Positions 1 to 10,823 of a stretch of DNA of 64,000 bases are shown here, in pieces (position 1 is the first letter of the stretch; each line of letters begins with the position of its first letter). The stretch lies in NCBI GenBank assembly GCA_022844125.1, contig JALHMI010000006.1:310001-374000 (forward strand). Direction: 5' to 3'. The notes under the pieces are model-generated. The model was not told where the DNA came from, searched no databases, and saw only the letters and a program-made list of their open reading frames with translations. Made by a program: the position numbers and the translations under genes. The DNA comes from Pirellulales bacterium. Its GTDB lineage: Bacteria; Planctomycetota; Planctomycetia; Pirellulales; PALSA-1355.

Positions 1-1
1 G

Positions 2-136
2 TCGCCGGCTCAGCCCACTCAAGCGGCGCGCGAAGTTGCGTCTCCGCCGGCTCCCCTGAGTGCCTCCCGACTCGCTTCCGAGACCGTCTTGGCTGCGCCC
101 CTCAAAGCCGAGCGATTGCCAACCGTCGAACCGTAG
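2..136 (+). CDS. C-terminal end of a possible upstream gene (partial)
   Basis: An open frame enters from the left edge and ends at TAG 134-136, giving 44 residues rich in Ala, Pro and Ser that end LKAERLPTVEP. About two thirds of its codons end in G or C, consistent with but not proof of coding. No domain is recognisable. The composition resembles the Pro/Ala-rich tails of other exported proteins in this window. It could also be a chance open frame, and only sequence to the left can decide. Confidence 0.35.
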   Translation, partial: SPAQPTQAAREVASPPAPLSASRLASETVLAAPLKAERLPTVEP

Positions 137-229
137 TATCCGTCGCCGATTTTCCATGCGTCACCGCAGCAGGATCAATTCGCCAAAAGCGGACGGTTCC
201 ATCAGGCCGCTTCTGTCCAGGGATTAAAT

Positions 230-1162
230 TCAGCAGATCGAGTTGCTCCTACGTCTGCTGCGATTCTGTCGTAACCAGAACCAAACACCTGCCGCTCCCA
301 GTCCCGCAAGAAACACGCTGCCGGGCTCCGGTACCACGGCAAGCGCTAACGTATAGTCTCCGGCGGCCACGTGGGCGCCGGTAAAGTTTGCATCGCCCAC
401 GCCCGTCACCCCGATCTTCACTCGGCCCAGCAAGTCGGCCGTGCCGGTGAGGGTTGGAATCGCGTCGAAGGCACTCGTCTGTGCAATCCGCGCGTTCGCC
501 GCATCGTATAGCGCGAGCAGTCCCGCGAACTCGCCCGCGAACGTGGCAGTAAATTCTTGAAACGGCGCGAGTCCCGTAAACACCCAGAAGTCGAGTGAGT
601 CGCCCGTGCCCGGCCCGATCACGTTGTTCAGCGTGATGTCAGCCGTGTAGCCCTCCCAGTTCGGGTTTTCCGGGTCCGGCGAGACCGCCGGGTCGAGCCA
701 CTCGGTGTCGGACGTCATCGGCGAGAGTTCATCGTTTTGCCACTTCGAAAGGCTCGGGACCAGGCTTCCGCCCGGATCGCGCACGTCGAGATACCAGGCG
801 TACTTGCCGGACTCGAGATGCAGATCCGCAAAGGCGACGTCGGCGCCGCCGGTAATCTGAAAATAAAGGGAACCATCAGAGCGTAGTGGTACGCCGATCA
901 ACTGACTGGCGAAGCCGTTGCCCAAGGGACTGCTGTTATCGTCGACAAGCTGCAAGGTGGTGAACGATGGATCGAAAATGCCCAGCCGCGTGTCGGGGCG
1001 CCCCGGCGTCCCATCCAGGCTATCGTTCACGAACAGTGTTCCGCCCGGCAGAATCGTGGCCGTGGGCGGCGTGTTGTTCGGCTCGGCCGCGCGTGCAGCG
1101 ATCGCGGATAAAACCGCCACGCTGAACGCGAGTGCCAGGGCTTGTCGTCGTACTCGTTGCAT
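230..1162 (-). CDS. PEP-CTERM sorting domain protein, exported
   Basis: About 310 residues. I chose the ATG at 1162 because it begins directly with a signal peptide (MQRVRRQALALAFSVAVLSA, ending near AARA); the longer frame only adds a basic non-signal extension. The C-terminus has the PEP-CTERM arrangement: VPEPGS, a hydrophobic stretch (FLAGLGAAGVWFW) and an Arg-rich tail. In known systems exosortase removes this tail and the protein goes to the cell surface or exopolysaccharide matrix. The middle is a beta-rich segment without a domain I recognise; acidic and glycine turns suggest an extracellular fold. No exosortase gene is in this window. Function unknown beyond surface targeting. Confidence 0.85.
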   Translation of the reverse strand: MQRVRRQALALAFSVAVLSAIAARAAEPNNTPPTATILPGGTLFVNDSLDGTPGRPDTRLGIFDPSFTTLQLVDDNSSPLGNGFASQLIGVPLRSDGSLYFQITGGADVAFADLHLESGKYAWYLDVRDPGGSLVPSLSKWQNDELSPMTSDTEWLDPAVSPDPENPNWEGYTADITLNNVIGPGTGDSLDFWVFTGLAPFQEFTATFAGEFAGLLALYDAANARIAQTSAFDAIPTLTGTADLLGRVKIGVTGVGDANFTGAHVAAGDYTLALAVVPEPGSVFLAGLGAAGVWFWLRQNRSRRRSNSIC

Positions 1163-1549
1163 AACCGTCCTGTATGTGCGTATTCGCTTCGTAAGTCGCG
1201 CAACAACGACGGAGTGGATGTGAAACCTTGCTTGTCCGGGAGCGCATGGGGCGCGCACGGAATAACACGGATCACGACCGCTGAGGGGACGCGAGGGGTA
1301 GAGTCGTCAGAAAGCGCACTTCTCGCTGGACGCGGCAAAGCTAACCGCGGCGCGGGGTGCAAACGACTCTTACAAAGCGAGCATTGGCAATCCGAATGGG
1401 ATTCCTAAGGTCTAACGAGGGTGATCGGGGAATCTCCCTCAAAGTACGAGTCACTCTAGTCAGCGCCGAATCGAGTGTCAAGCAACTTCTGCTGCGGAAA
1501 TGTCGCATTCTTTGGAGGGACAACCGCGCCCTCGGCTCCACGAAAACGC
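1163..1549. other. Intergenic region between the PEP-CTERM gene and the GDPD gene
   Basis: 387 bases without a convincing gene. It must hold the end of the sugar-phosphate transcription unit and the start signal of the PEP-CTERM gene. I see a candidate minus-strand promoter (listed separately) and a short inverted repeat, GAGGG/CCCTC, around 1419-1442. No strong intrinsic terminator is visible. Confidence 0.6.
1453..1481 (-). promoter_or_regulatory. Candidate sigma70-type promoter for the PEP-CTERM gene
   Basis: On the minus strand a perfect TTGACA (1476-1481) is followed after 17 bases by TAGAGT (1453-1458), 4 of 6 matches to the -10 consensus. The predicted start near 1446 would leave an unusually long leader of about 285 bases before the ATG at 1162. 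Seen by eye; no score was computed. Confidence 0.35.
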
Positions 1550-3390
1550 TCACTGCAAGTACAGCGATTTTAACCTGAGTAGCAGTCGTTCGCCCGGGTC
1601 GAGATCCGCCCTTTCCTTGAGCAGCTCGACCAATACAGCCGGCTTCTTCGTGATGATGCTGTTTACTCCCCGGTCCAACAGCAACTGCATATCCCGCCGC
1701 TCGTTAATCGTCCACACATAGACTTGACGCCCCCGGGAATGAGCCGTCGCCACCAAGGCGTCGGTCGCCTGCCCCAGCGAAACGGCCAGAAAATCCACCT
1801 CCAGCCGGGTGAGGTCGCCAATTCGGGCAGTGGCCAAAAACCCTACGCGCAGCCGGGGTTCGAGCTGTTTCACGGCCCGGACTTCTTCGTAGACGAACGA
1901 CATGACATTGGCCTCGGCGAGTACCTCGCGGCGGCGGAGCACTTCCACCACGCCTTCGACCAACGCCTGCCCGTCGCCTCCCAGGCTTTTCAGCTCGACC
2001 AGCAGCCCCACGCGTCCCTTGGCCAGATCAATCACTTCGTCCAGCGTGGGGATCGGCTCGCCGTCGACCTTGATCGCGCGAATCTCATCGAACGTGGACT
2101 TCTGCACCACCAGAGGCGCGCCAGCCACGCGTTTTAGATCGGTGTCATGCATCACCACGATTTTGCCGTCCGCCGTTCGCTGCACGTCGAGCTCGATCGC
2201 GGTGGCCCCTTCGTCGATTCCCAGTTCGAATGCTTTCAGGGTGTTTTCTGGCGAGGCGAGCGACGAGCCGCGATGTGCGACGATCCCGACGCGATCCTCA
2301 AAATTCGTATTCAGGAGCACCCCACGTACAACGAGGGCCGCGAGCACCGCCATTCCCAGGACGGCATAGATCGGTCCCCGGCGACCGATGGACCATCGCG
2401 GTCGATCGTCCAGCGACTCTAGTTCGCCGATCGCTGCCGGTATCGCAATCTTCCGGCAGGTCGCGACCTGATAGAGCCGTGCCAGCAGCCCACAGGCGGT
2501 CGCGACCGCCAGCAGCGTGAGCACGAAGTTCAAGACCAGTGCCAGCGCGGTGACGGCACCCAGCAGGGCAAGCTGTGTACCCAGATGATCGCCCACGGAG
2601 AAGATTGCCAGGCCCGCGAGCCAGTAGCTAAGCGCTCCGACGGCCAGACTCGCAAGCTGCCAACCTACGAACCAGGTCACCAGCAGCATGGCGATTCGCG
2701 ATCGCGTTCCGCTGGCCAGTCGATAGCTCGACTTTACCGCTGTCCGGGCAGACCGCTCGGCGAACAGCACCTCGGGCAGCACGAACACCAGCGGCACAGC
2801 CACCAGCAAGGCCGCACCGATGGCGCAGACCAGCAGGACCGCGCCCGCCCTGAGCGCGGCGATGAACTCCGGCGGCCGAACCTCCAGGTAGTAGTTGATG
2901 TCGAACTCGCTCAATTTGTTCGCCGCGACCAACAGTGCGGCGCCAATGAAAGGCAGCAAGGCGACTACCAGCAGACACAGCACCAGCAGGCTGGCAAGCA
3001 AGATTCGCCCAAACCGCAGTCCGACAAACCGCAGCGAGTCGAAATAGGTCACGCGCTTACCGAGCGCGGCACCATAGAGGATTGTCAGCACGCCAGCGAC
3101 GTCGGTCATCACAATCGCCAGCGCCACGGCCAGGATCATCAGTCCCAATAGCGAGCCTGTGGGAGTGAGCAGAAACCAGGCGATGTCGAGGTTTCCCACG
3201 GCCGCATTGCCGCTGGTCGCCGCCAACCGATTGAAGAGCCATGCCACCAGTGGCGACAGGGCGACGAGCCCCAGGATGGCAAACACGAGCTGACACAAGA
3301 GCACCTGCGGCAGCACACGCCATAAGTCGCTCGCCGCGCGGTGGACCAGCGTCCGCACACTTGCCTGCTCACGACTTACCGCTTGTTCAT

Positions 3391-3394
<4 letters not shown>
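1550..3394 (-). CDS. Polytopic membrane protein fused to a glycerophosphodiester phosphodiesterase domain
   Basis: 614 residues. Residues ~25-350 hold about eight hydrophobic segments, like the membrane domain that precedes GDPD domains in some bacterial proteins. The C-terminal ~240 residues are a GDPD (UgpQ-like) catalytic domain: AHRGSSLASPENT (catalytic His near residue 374), ELDVQRTADGKIVVMHDTDL (acidic metal ligands and second His), then VELK and a late VYVWTIN strand. Family members hydrolyse glycerophosphodiesters to glycerol-3-phosphate and an alcohol; the fusion suggests action at the membrane on lipid-derived substrates. Its ATG overlaps the stop of the DUF2090 gene by 4 bases, so translation is probably coupled, making it the last gene of the sugar-phosphate operon. 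Confidence 0.88.
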
Positions 3395-5978
<2,584 letters not shown>

Positions 5979-5987
5979 TCATTTCAA

Positions 5988-6701
5988 TCAGCCGGAAGCG
6001 GTGGCGGAGGGATGGGGTTTTTTCTGACCGTTGGTCGTGGTTGGCTGCACGCGGTCGGATTGCCAGAGACGGAACCCACCCTTAAAGGCGTTGGCGTTCG
6101 AGCCGAGTCGACACAGGGGCGGCAGTTCCCTAAGTTCCTTCGAGTTGCCTCCGCCGAGCACGATGTCCGTCGGTTGCAGGGCCATCGTCAACTTCTCGAC
6201 GACGTCGAACACGAGCTTGCGCCATTTCTTCTTACCGAAGCGCTCCAGGCCGCGCAGACCCAGGTAGTCTTCGTAGGTTCGCTTGCGGTAAGGAAGGTGG
6301 CCGATCTCCATCGGCGCAACGACTCCCTCGACAACCATTGCGGTGCCCAGGCCGGTGCCCAGCCCCAAGAACAGCATTTTGCCCGTTTCGTAACTGCCCA
6401 AGGCTTGCATCGCGGCGTCGTTGTACAACTTCACCGGGCAGCCGAAAACCTCAGCAAAATCGAAGTGCAGCCAGCCTGGTCCCAGGTTCATAGGATCAGC
6501 CACGATGTGCGCTTCGTAAACTGGGCCGGGATACCCGATGCTGACCGCTTCGTACGTCCAGTCGCTGGTCGCCTGCTTGACGCCTGCGACCATCTGCTCG
6601 GCGGTCATGGTCGGGCCGGAGACGAACTTCCGTGGGATTGTTTCGCCGGTTTTCAGGCATTTGATGTGCGTTCCGCCCACGTCAATTACGAGTACTTGCA
6701 T
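5988..6701 (-). CDS. ROK-type glucokinase, polyphosphate-glucokinase-like
   Basis: 237 residues, short for a ROK kinase. It begins with the phosphate-binding loop VIDVGGTHIK, has the catalytic LYNDAAMQALG, then FLGLGTGLGTAMVVEG and a late IVLGGGNS loop. The overall pattern matches polyphosphate/ATP glucokinases of the PpgK type, which make glucose-6-phosphate; which phosphoryl donor is used cannot be read from the sequence. The classical ROK zinc motif is absent, as expected for PpgK-like members. It lies 12 bases after the histidine phosphatase gene and 33 before pgi, so it would feed the isomerase and glucose-6-phosphate dehydrogenase of the same operon. The last ~20 residues are polar and low in complexity. 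Confidence 0.85.
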   Translation of the reverse strand: MQVLVIDVGGTHIKCLKTGETIPRKFVSGPTMTAEQMVAGVKQATSDWTYEAVSIGYPGPVYEAHIVADPMNLGPGWLHFDFAEVFGCPVKLYNDAAMQALGSYETGKMLFLGLGTGLGTAMVVEGVVAPMEIGHLPYRKRTYEDYLGLRGLERFGKKKWRKLVFDVVEKLTMALQPTDIVLGGGNSKELRELPPLCRLGSNANAFKGGFRLWQSDRVQPTTTNGQKKPHPSATASG

Positions 6702-6713
6702 CTCTTCCGCCTT

Positions 6714-7334
6714 CTACTTGTCGCGTTCGGGGTCCATCGCGCAATCGACGACATGGCGGTTGTCGTTCCACAACCGCAGCACGGGTTCGTCCAGAGTATG
6801 GTCATAGCCCAGAATGCTCAAGGTCGCAGTGCCCAGAAACAAGAGTTCTCCACCGGTGGGTTCAAGCTTCAGCCACCCTGCCGCGAGCACACGAAAGAAG
6901 TGTCCGCTGGAAAACAACAGCACGTTGCCCGGAATCGAATGTACGAGCTTGATCACGCGATCGGCTCGCGCAGCCACATCCGCAGGCATTTCGCCGCCGG
7001 GGCAGCCGTCGCGAAAGATCTGCCAGTCGGGCCGCTTCTGGCGAATTTCAGTCGTGGTGATGCCTTCGTACTCACCATAGTTCCATTCTACGAGGTCATC
7101 GAGCAGTTCGGCTCGCTGGCCAAAACCGGCCAGCTCGCAAGTGCTGCGCGTGCGGAGCAGGGGGCTGCAGAAAACTCGTGCAAACGAATCGTCGCCAATC
7201 AACCCGCCCAGGTTGCGGGCGTTCATTTCGCCGCGCTGGGTCAGCGGCAGATCGGTTAGCCCGGTATGCTGACCAGTAATGGTCCAGGCCGTTTCGCCGT
7301 GCCGCGCCAGATAGACAAGTGGCAGGTTGCTCAA
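6714..7334 (-). CDS. Histidine phosphatase superfamily protein (phosphoglycerate-mutase-like)
   Basis: 206 residues with TTG as start codon (GAGGG about 10 bases upstream). The phosphohistidine motif is LARHGETAW with the catalytic His at residue 12; the second catalytic His is in LLFSSGHFFRVLA; a Glu-rich EWNYGEYEG segment matches the family's general acid region. The family includes cofactor-dependent phosphoglycerate mutases and small-molecule phosphatases; at this length a phosphatase acting on a sugar phosphate is more likely than a glycolytic mutase. It lies 20 bases after rpiA and 12 before the glucokinase. The precise substrate is unknown. Confidence 0.85.
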   Translation of the reverse strand: MSNLPLVYLARHGETAWTITGQHTGLTDLPLTQRGEMNARNLGGLIGDDSFARVFCSPLLRTRSTCELAGFGQRAELLDDLVEWNYGEYEGITTTEIRQKRPDWQIFRDGCPGGEMPADVAARADRVIKLVHSIPGNVLLFSSGHFFRVLAAGWLKLEPTGGELLFLGTATLSILGYDHTLDEPVLRLWNDNRHVVDCAMDPERDK

Positions 7335-7354
7335 AGCCGATTCGCCCTCGCAGA

Positions 7355-8032
7355 TTATTGGCCGCGCACTTCCACGCGATCCGTGTGTCCGGTGATGACG
7401 ATAGGTTTCATATCAAGAAACAATCCCGTGCCCACCACGCCAGGTATCGCCCGCAGGTCCAGCTCCAGTTTCTGCGGATCGGCGATCGGGCCGGTGCCGC
7501 AATCGAGAATATAGTTGCCGTTATCCGTGATCAGTGGCTTTCCGTCCGTCGCTCGCAACCGCGGGTCGAGGTTCAGTCTCTGGATCGCCAGCTTACAGGG
7601 CGTGAGTCCCAGCGGAATCACCTCTACGGGAATGTTACCTCGCTGGCCAAGCTGCGAGACGATCTTCTCGGCACCGACCAGAATTACGAGTTTGTCGGAA
7701 GCGACCGCCACGATTTTCTCTCGCACCAGTGCCCCGCCATATCCTTTGATCAGGTTGCCCTGCGGGTCGACTTCGTCCGCGCCGTCAAAATCGACCGCCA
7801 GCCGCGGGCATTCGTCCAGCGTGGTGAGCGGAATGCCGAGCCGCCGAGCCAGTTCGGCCGAAGCTTCGGAGGTCGGCACCCCGCGGGTCTTGAAACCGGC
7901 TTTCAGCCGCGCGCCAAGTGCTTTGATAAACGCCATCGACGCGCGACCTGAACCGAGCCCGATGGTTGCCCCCTCGGGAACGAATTGTAGTGCGCGGTCG
8001 GCGACTTTCAGGATGGCAGGATCGGTGGACAT
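7355..8032 (-). CDS. rpiA: Ribose-5-phosphate isomerase A
   Basis: 225 residues from the ATG at 8032, which starts the usual RpiA N-terminus; the longer frame adds 33 unrelated residues. It interconverts ribose-5-phosphate and ribulose-5-phosphate. Family signatures are GLGSGRAS near residue 25, the acidic DFDGADEVDPQGNLIKGYGGAL region with catalytic and phosphate-binding residues, and PVEVIPLG, with a C-terminal GVVGTGLFLDM. It lies 123 bases downstream of zwf and 20 upstream of the phosphatase gene and supplies the step after 6-phosphogluconate dehydrogenase. Confidence 0.96.
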   Translation of the reverse strand: MSTDPAILKVADRALQFVPEGATIGLGSGRASMAFIKALGARLKAGFKTRGVPTSEASAELARRLGIPLTTLDECPRLAVDFDGADEVDPQGNLIKGYGGALVREKIVAVASDKLVILVGAEKIVSQLGQRGNIPVEVIPLGLTPCKLAIQRLNLDPRLRATDGKPLITDNGNYILDCGTGPIADPQKLELDLRAIPGVVGTGLFLDMKPIVITGHTDRVEVRGQ

Positions 8033-8155
8033 GCGAAGTAGGTTTGGTATCCCTGGTGTGGATGCCGATCGGTGGAAGCAACATATTAGCTCGAAGCGCC
8101 AGGGAGGATACCCTGCTGCGAGAGTATCCATTCATCAAGGAGCCCGCACGCCTGA

Positions 8156-9529
8156 CTAGCAATCAATTACAGGATCGTTCCAGCCGCCTGGTGGACAAAG
8201 CTTCTTGAGCGCATCGGCCGGACCCCAGGTGTTTGGTTCGTAGATCTCAACCGGCACAACATTACCTAACACCGGAGCGACGACGTGCCAGGCCGCTTCG
8301 ACGGAATCTTCGCGCGCGAACAGTGCCGGATCTCCTCGCATCGCGTCTCCCAGCAGCCGTTCGTACGCGTCCATCTCGTCGCCGCCCGACTGATGCCTGA
8401 GCACAAGTTCGGCTTCTTCTCCTAGCATGGCTTCGCCCGGCTTTTTGTGCACGGTACCCAGCGCGATCGTCACATCGGGCGCTACGCGGAAACGCCAGTG
8501 ATTGGCTTCCGGCGGAGAGCCGTAGATCGGCGGCGGCGGGTCCATTTCCACGTAGACTTCCGTGCAAGTGACCGGCAGACACTTGCCCGCGCGAATGAAG
8601 ATCGGCACGCCCTTCCAGCGCCAGTTGTTAATTGCCAGCTCGAGTGCAACGAAGGTTTCGACTTGCGAATTCGGCTTAACGCCCGGCTCGTCGCGATAGC
8701 CACGGAACTGCCCGCGCACGACTTGCGCGGGATCGAGCGGCAGGATGGACTTGAAGAGCTGCACTTTCTCGTTGCGGACGCTATCGGCGTCCAGCGACGA
8801 AGGAGGCTCCATCGTCAGAATAGCCAGCACTTGCAAGAGATGGTTCTGCACGACGTCGCGAATCGCGCCGGCCTCCTCATAGAACGCTCCGCGACCTTGC
8901 ACGCCGAACTCTTCGGCCATTGTGATCTCGATGCTGCGCACATAGCGGCGATTCCAAACCGGCTCCAGCACCGTGTTGAAAAAACGAAAGTACATCAGGT
9001 TCTGCACCGGCTCCTTGCCCAGGAAGTGATCGATCCGGTAAACCGCATCCTCCGGGAAGTTGCTCATCAGCACCGCGTTCAGCGCTTGCGCGCTTTCCAG
9101 GTCGCGGCCGAACGGCTTCTCGACGATCACGCGGGCACCTTCAGTGCAGCCGCTTTTGCCCAGCTGTTCGACGACCACGGGGAACATAACGGGCGGGATT
9201 GCCAGGTAGTGGGCGGGATGCTTCGCTCCGTCGAGCAATTTGCGAAGCGTGGCGAACGTCACCGGATTGGCGTAGTCGCCATCGACGTAATGCAGCAGGC
9301 CGCAAAGTTTGTCATAGATCGCCGCGTCGAAACCGCCGTGCGTGGTGAGGCTGTCCTTGGCTCGTTTCTTCAGGTCATCGAGCCCCCAGTCGCTTTTGGC
9401 CACGCCGATCACTGGCGCGTTGAGCTGTCCGCGCCGGATCAAGCCGGCCAGCGCCGGAAAGATCTTCTTATAGGCCAGGTCGCCCGTCGCACCGAAAAAC
9501 ACGAGGGCGTCCGATTGTGTTAGAGCCAT
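8156..9529 (-). CDS. zwf: Glucose-6-phosphate dehydrogenase
   Basis: 457 residues. It oxidises glucose-6-phosphate to 6-phosphogluconolactone with NAD(P)+. The N-terminal dinucleotide fold has FFGATGDLAYKK (residues 11-22), then EKPFG (K138) and the signature YRIDHFLGKE (164-173) with the substrate-binding and catalytic His/Lys. The length is slightly under the ~490 of enterobacterial Zwf. The ATG is preceded by GGAAGA at 7 bases. It lies 83 bases after the 6-phosphogluconate dehydrogenase gene. A 6-phosphogluconolactonase gene is not present in this window, so the lactone step is supplied elsewhere or is spontaneous. Confidence 0.96.
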   Translation of the reverse strand: MALTQSDALVFFGATGDLAYKKIFPALAGLIRRGQLNAPVIGVAKSDWGLDDLKKRAKDSLTTHGGFDAAIYDKLCGLLHYVDGDYANPVTFATLRKLLDGAKHPAHYLAIPPVMFPVVVEQLGKSGCTEGARVIVEKPFGRDLESAQALNAVLMSNFPEDAVYRIDHFLGKEPVQNLMYFRFFNTVLEPVWNRRYVRSIEITMAEEFGVQGRGAFYEEAGAIRDVVQNHLLQVLAILTMEPPSSLDADSVRNEKVQLFKSILPLDPAQVVRGQFRGYRDEPGVKPNSQVETFVALELAINNWRWKGVPIFIRAGKCLPVTCTEVYVEMDPPPPIYGSPPEANHWRFRVAPDVTIALGTVHKKPGEAMLGEEAELVLRHQSGGDEMDAYERLLGDAMRGDPALFAREDSVEAAWHVVAPVLGNVVPVEIYEPNTWGPADALKKLCPPGGWNDPVIDC

Positions 9530-9612
9530 TCGATGGTCTTCCGTCTATTGCCGAAGCATGCTGTTGTTTCTGGCGAAAGCATTCGCAGGGATGTTTCGTC
9601 CTTCGCGCACGA

Positions 9613-10626
9613 CTATCCCTTCTTTTCAACGTGTCCGCCGAACTGATAGCGCATCGCCGAGAGCAGCTTGTCGGCGAACTCGCTTTCGCCGCGCGAACTG
9701 AAGCGTTGGTACAACGCGGCCGACAGCACGGGCACCGGCACCGCCTCGTCAATCGCGGCCTTGATCGTCCAGCGACCTTCGCCCGAGTCGGACACGCGGC
9801 CGGCGAACTTGCTCAGCTCGGGATCGGCGGCCAAGGCAGCGGCAGTCAGGTCCAACAGCCAGGAACCGATCACGCTCCCACGCCGCCAGAGTTCCGCTAC
9901 ATCGGACACGTTGATGTCATACTGATAGTTCTCGGGATTGCGCAGCGGTGTGGTTTCGGCGTCGACGGTGTGTTCGCGCTTTCCGACGTTGGCCTCGCGC
10001 AACACGGCAATTCCCTCAGCGTACGCGGCCATTACCCCGTACTCGATGCCGTTATGCACCATCTTCACGAAATGTCCAGCGCCATTGGGTCCGCAGTGCA
10101 GGTAGCCGTGCTCGGCCGTCCCGCGCGACTGCTCGCGTCCTGGTGTCGGCGGAGCCGAATCCATCGAAGGCGCCAATGCCGCGAAGACTGGGTCGAGCCT
10201 GGCCACGACGTCCGCTTCGCCGCCGATCATCTGGCAGTAACCGCGCTCCAGTCCCCAGACGCCGCCGCTTACGCCGACGTCAACATAGTGCAGTCCTTTG
10301 GTCTTGAGGTGACCCGCACGGCGCAAATCGTCGATGTAATAGCTGTTGCCACCGTCGATCAGGGTGTCGCCCGGCGCCAGCCGGTTTTCGAAGTCCTTGA
10401 TCGTGGCGTCGACGATTCCCGCCGGGACCATCATCCACACGAAGCGGGGCGTTTTAAGCCTGGCCAAAAACTCATCCAGCGAGCCGCTCCCGATGGCGCC
10501 CTCTTGGACCAGTTCGTCCACGGCCGGCGGATGAATGTCGTAGACCACGCACTGGTGCCCGGCTTTCATCAGCCGCCTGACCATGTTGGCGCCCATCCGC
10601 CCCAGTCCGACCATGCCCAGTTGCAT
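9613..10626 (-). CDS. gnd: 6-phosphogluconate dehydrogenase, decarboxylating (short form)
   Basis: 337 residues from the ATG at 10626, preceded by AGGAGA; the longer frame adds a Cys/Arg-rich extension unlike the family. It makes ribulose-5-phosphate, CO2 and NAD(P)H. The Rossmann loop is GLGRMGAN (residues 7-14), the substrate loop is DVGVSGGVWG (117-126), and the catalytic segment is GHFVKMVHNGIEY with K188 and N192. The length fits the short GndA/YqeC-like class rather than the 470-residue E. coli form. It is the first gene of the minus-strand block, whose promoter should lie in the 130 bases between it and the terminator at 10759-10792. Confidence 0.94.
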   Translation of the reverse strand: MQLGMVGLGRMGANMVRRLMKAGHQCVVYDIHPPAVDELVQEGAIGSGSLDEFLARLKTPRFVWMMVPAGIVDATIKDFENRLAPGDTLIDGGNSYYIDDLRRAGHLKTKGLHYVDVGVSGGVWGLERGYCQMIGGEADVVARLDPVFAALAPSMDSAPPTPGREQSRGTAEHGYLHCGPNGAGHFVKMVHNGIEYGVMAAYAEGIAVLREANVGKREHTVDAETTPLRNPENYQYDINVSDVAELWRRGSVIGSWLLDLTAAALAADPELSKFAGRVSDSGEGRWTIKAAIDEAVPVPVLSAALYQRFSSRGESEFADKLLSAMRYQFGGHVEKKG

Positions 10627-10758
10627 TGCTGGTGTCTCCTGCCTGCGAGAGCAGCGCGCACAGAATACGCGCCGTGAACCTCCTCCATAACATAACGCGC
10701 AACGGGCGAGCTCGATAATCGCCCGAGAAGTTGGGCGCTTTGTGTCCGCCAAAGAAAG

Positions 10759-10792
10759 CGGGGCAGTTCACCAGAATCGGCGAACTGCCCCG
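10759..10792 (-). terminator. Intrinsic terminator of the redoxin/PHM-like gene
   Basis: Perfect 11-bp stem (CGGGGCAGTTC with GAACTGCCCCG) around a 12-base loop, followed on the minus strand by CTTTCTTT. It lies 32 bases after the stop of the upstream gene and separates it from gnd. Confidence 0.8.
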
Positions 10793-10823
10793 CGACTGCG
10801 TGCGGCAAACATCGAAGACGTGC

